DNA of 5,395 bases, taken from the NCBI GenBank assembly GCA_937888925.1, contig CALARM010000284.1, positions 1 through 5,395 on the forward strand. The letters are read 5' to 3'. Each line of letters starts with the position of its first letter. Position 1 is the first letter of the stretch. The position numbers were made by a program, and so were the translations under genes. Of the stretch, positions 5,376 to 5,395 are shown piece by piece. The stretch comes from an uncultured Synergistia bacterium (lineage in GTDB: Bacteria; Eremiobacterota; SpSt-956; JAKJGF01). Under the pieces are notes generated by a model. The model worked only from the letters and a program-made list of their open reading frames with translations, did not search any database and was not told the origin of the DNA.

Positions 5376-5395
5376 TGGGTGTTGGGTGTTGGGTG
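5362..5395 (+). repeat. Heptad G-arm 3 at the brxL stop codon, cut by window end
   Basis: GGG runs at 5363-5365, 5370-5372, 5377-5379, 5384-5386 and 5391-5393 are in exact 7-base register. The brxL stop TGA (5373-5375) lies in the same 14-base sequence found at the ends of pglX and pglZ. By analogy this is the left arm of a third heptad element, whose core and C-arm would lie beyond the window. Confidence 0.9.

Overview
The window covers the 3' end of a type 1 BREX phage-defence operon. All genes lie on the + strand in the usual order: the last 52 codons of pglX (adenine methyltransferase, 3-161), complete pglZ (306-2837) and complete brxL (3351-5375). An extra gene, which is not a BREX component, sits between pglZ and brxL. 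It encodes a 148-residue protein of the S23 / 23S rRNA intervening-sequence four-helix-bundle family (2891-3337). Shine-Dalgarno sites and gene order indicate a bacterium. The coding DNA is AT-rich, with many AAA, ATA and TAT codons. The taxon cannot be fixed from this sequence, although 7-bp GGGTGTT-type repeats near S23-family genes suggest an environmental, Gram-negative-type lineage (weak inference).

The most unusual part is what lies between the genes. Every gene junction carries arrays of a 7-bp repeat. The array reads GGGTGNT on the + strand at the left of a junction (G-arm) and CCCAANA at the right (C-arm), so each pair forms a long inverted repeat. Junction 1 (pglX/pglZ, about 147-285) has a G-arm, four perfect copies of a 14-bp unit, then a C-arm, with no gene. 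Junction 2 (pglZ/brxL, about 2830-3338) has a G-arm, the S23-family gene, then a C-arm. Junction 3 (after brxL, 5362 to the window end) shows only a G-arm, cut off by the window edge.

The same 14 bases, TTGGGTGATGGGTG, occur at 154-167, 2830-2843 and 5368-5381. In all three copies the TGA inside them is the stop codon of the gene upstream. The C-arms end just before the ribosome binding site of the next gene and share the edge AAAACTAAA. The simplest reading is one family of insertion elements, with an S23-gene-carrying form and a gene-less mini form. It has entered the operon repeatedly at stop codons without breaking any BREX gene.

In known type 1 BREX systems, PglX methylates host DNA, PglZ is needed for both methylation and phage exclusion, and BrxL is the AAA+ effector needed for exclusion. 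All three look intact here as far as they are visible. The operon promoter and brxA, brxB, brxC and most of pglX would lie upstream of this window. The heptad elements may add G-quadruplexes, mRNA hairpins and recombination points between the modules. Those functions are inference.
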